From Candidatus Profundicultor aquiphilus (GTDB taxonomy: Bacteria > Atribacterota > Atribacteria > Atribacterales > Caldatribacteriaceae), in NCBI GenBank assembly GCA_013314795.1, contig JABUEZ010000090.1, positions 1 through 7,889 of the forward strand: a DNA stretch of 7,889 bases, read 5' to 3'. Position 1 is the stretch's first letter, and each line of letters opens with the position of its first letter. The position numbers and the translations under genes were made by a program. This document shows, one piece after another, positions 6,885 through 7,889 of the stretch. The notes under the pieces were generated by a model. That model ran no database searches. It worked only from the letters and a program-made list of their open reading frames with translations, and was not told the DNA's origin.

Positions 6885-7301
6885 TCACACTTTGTTTTCG
6901 GCAAACACCCAGAATTTATTCCCCACGAAGTTCACAAGAAGTGATCCTGAGGTGGCCAGGATTTTGCTCTCCACCACCCCCCAGCTCCCCCGTCCCCGAA
7001 CAAGATAAAGGAGGACAAGAGAAACACTCAGGGAGAGAAGATTTACCACTACGAATTTGACCACCTCGCTGAGTTGAATTGCCTTTCGACTCTGAAAGGT
7101 CCAGAACTTATTGAGGAGGTAGCTATTGGCCATCCCACAGGAATAAGAAACCACCTGAGCAAGGGCATAGAATACCTGCAGATATCCGTGAAGGAGGACA
7201 AAGATTCCAAAATCAATGAGCGTATTCGCTATTCCCACCAGACCAAACTTGACAAGCTGGACGAAATCTTTACGAATGTTCATCTTCTGAAGCGGAACCA
7301 T
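6885..7301 (-). CDS. GtrA-family membrane protein, putative polyprenyl-phosphate-sugar flippase
   Basis: This is a 138-residue integral membrane protein with four predicted helices (about 17-38, 43-64, 80-101 and 109-130). GtrA proteins are thought to flip undecaprenyl-phosphate-linked sugars across the cytoplasmic membrane for polysaccharide or teichoic acid decoration. The family feature is the motif NKFWTF (64-69), closing the second helix and repeated as NKFWVF (128-133) after the fourth. Length is typical. The ATG at 7301 is preferred because a GGAG lies 10 bases upstream. It overlaps the glycosyltransferase gene by 32 bases. An alternative ATG at 7283 (protein starting MNIRKDF) has no good ribosome site. 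The overlap implies coupled translation with the glycosyltransferase and so a shared lipid-sugar substrate. Family call is firm; flippase role is known for phage GtrA and inferred here. Confidence 0.9.
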   Translation of the reverse strand: MVPLQKMNIRKDFVQLVKFGLVGIANTLIDFGIFVLLHGYLQVFYALAQVVSYSCGMANSYLLNKFWTFQSRKAIQLSEVVKFVVVNLLSLSVSLVLLYLVRGRGSWGVVESKILATSGSLLVNFVGNKFWVFAENKV

Positions 7302-7889
7302 CGGTTATTTTCTCCACGATGTAGAGGGGGCGATTTTTTGCTTCATCGTAAATACGTCCGATGTACTCTCCCATTACTCCCAGGATGATGAGGATGACTC
7401 CGCTGAAAAAAAGGTTGATGACGGCCAACGAGGCCCAGCCAGGGACAGTGTTTTTCCCCAGCAGTTTACTGATAAGGATGACGAGAAGATAAACGAAACT
7501 CACCAAGGAAAGCAAAAATCCGATGTACGAGGCAATCTTGAGGGGCTTATCCGAAAACGAAGTGATACCATCCCAGGCCAATTTCAGCATTTTGCGGAGA
7601 GGGTACTTGGTTTCGCCGGCGAAACGCTTTTCCCGGACATAGGGAAGGGCAACCTGGCGGAACCCAACCCAGCTCACCAGACCCCGCACAAAGCGGTTTT
7701 TCTCTCGTAAGAGGCGCATGGCTTCCACCACTTTCCGATCCAGAAGCCGAAAGTCCCCGGTGTCAAGTGGGATGTCAACATTCGTCATTCTTTGCAGGAA
7801 GCGGTAAAAAAGTGAGGCCGTCAGACGCTTGAAGAAAGTTTCCCCTTCTCTTTTCAAACGCTTTCCGTAAACAACCTCATACCCTTCCT
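7270..7889 (-). CDS. Polyprenyl-phosphate glycosyltransferase, family 2 (GtrB/DPM1-like), 5' end cut by the window
   Basis: Enzymes of this type move a sugar from a nucleotide sugar to undecaprenyl (polyprenyl) phosphate at the inner face of the membrane. The open frame continues past the right window edge, so the true start is outside. The last 205 residues are visible. They show the family motif TGDFRLLDRKV (visible residues 43-53), then RFAGETKYPLRKM (88-100) and DGITSFSDKPL, followed by two hydrophobic helices (about 117-143 and 151-173) and the C-terminal hallmark GEYIGRIYDEAKNRPLYIVE. Members usually have about 310-330 residues, so roughly the first 110, including the nucleotide-binding and DxD part, are missing from view. 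The TAA stop lies inside the following GtrA gene, which fits a GtrB-GtrA pair. The sugar cannot be read from this fragment. The family is secure, the substrate unknown. Confidence 0.93.
   Translation of the reverse strand, partial: EGYEVVYGKRLKREGETFFKRLTASLFYRFLQRMTNVDIPLDTGDFRLLDRKVVEAMRLLREKNRFVRGLVSWVGFRQVALPYVREKRFAGETKYPLRKMLKLAWDGITSFSDKPLKIASYIGFLLSLVSFVYLLVILISKLLGKNTVPGWASLAVINLFFSGVILIILGVMGEYIGRIYDEAKNRPLYIVEKITDGSASEDEHS

Overview
The window looks like ordinary bacterial chromosome with tight gene packing. All eight genes lie on the minus strand, so they read from position 7889 down to 1. The lineage cannot be fixed from the sequence alone. The diaminopimelate route to lysine, the GtrA/GtrB-type lipid-linked glycosylation genes, strong GGAGG-type ribosome sites, and GTG or TTG starts on three enzymes all say Bacteria. 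The protein style would fit an anaerobic or thermophilic group (for example Atribacterota, Thermotogota or a Firmicute relative), but that is a guess. There are no RNA genes, insertion sequences, CRISPR arrays or plus-strand genes that I can support, and no gene-free stretch longer than about 135 bases.

Region 1 (7889-6885) holds the C-terminal part of a membrane-anchored family 2 glycosyltransferase (polyprenyl-phosphate sugar synthase type), cut by the window edge. A small four-helix GtrA-family membrane protein overlaps its end. Together they are the usual pair for loading a sugar onto undecaprenyl phosphate and flipping it.

Region 2 (6751-3005) holds a DegT/DnrJ/EryC1-type aminotransferase, a Gfo/Idh/MocA dehydrogenase 11 bases behind it, and pyruvate kinase, whose likely TTG start overlaps the dehydrogenase stop. 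The first two could act in series, oxidising a hydroxyl to a ketone and then aminating it, to make an amino sugar or aminocyclitol. The glycolytic enzyme is an unexpected third member.

Region 3 (2962-1) is a lysine and cell-wall block, lysA-dapB-dapF, with gaps of 22 and 12 bases and ribosome sites that make the starts clear. It has its own promoter-like sequence just upstream of lysA: TTGACA, a 17-base spacer, and an extended -10. An inverted repeat lies between the -35 and the -10 and covers part of the -10, as a repressor operator would. The predicted leader is only about 22 nt, too short for a lysine riboswitch. dapF runs off the left edge with roughly the last 20 residues missing.

I see no wholly new system. 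The items most worth a second look are the inverted repeat over the lysA promoter, the possible lipid-linked amino-sugar module in regions 1-2, and the potassium-independent-type residues plus an unusual valine in the pyruvate kinase active-site region.
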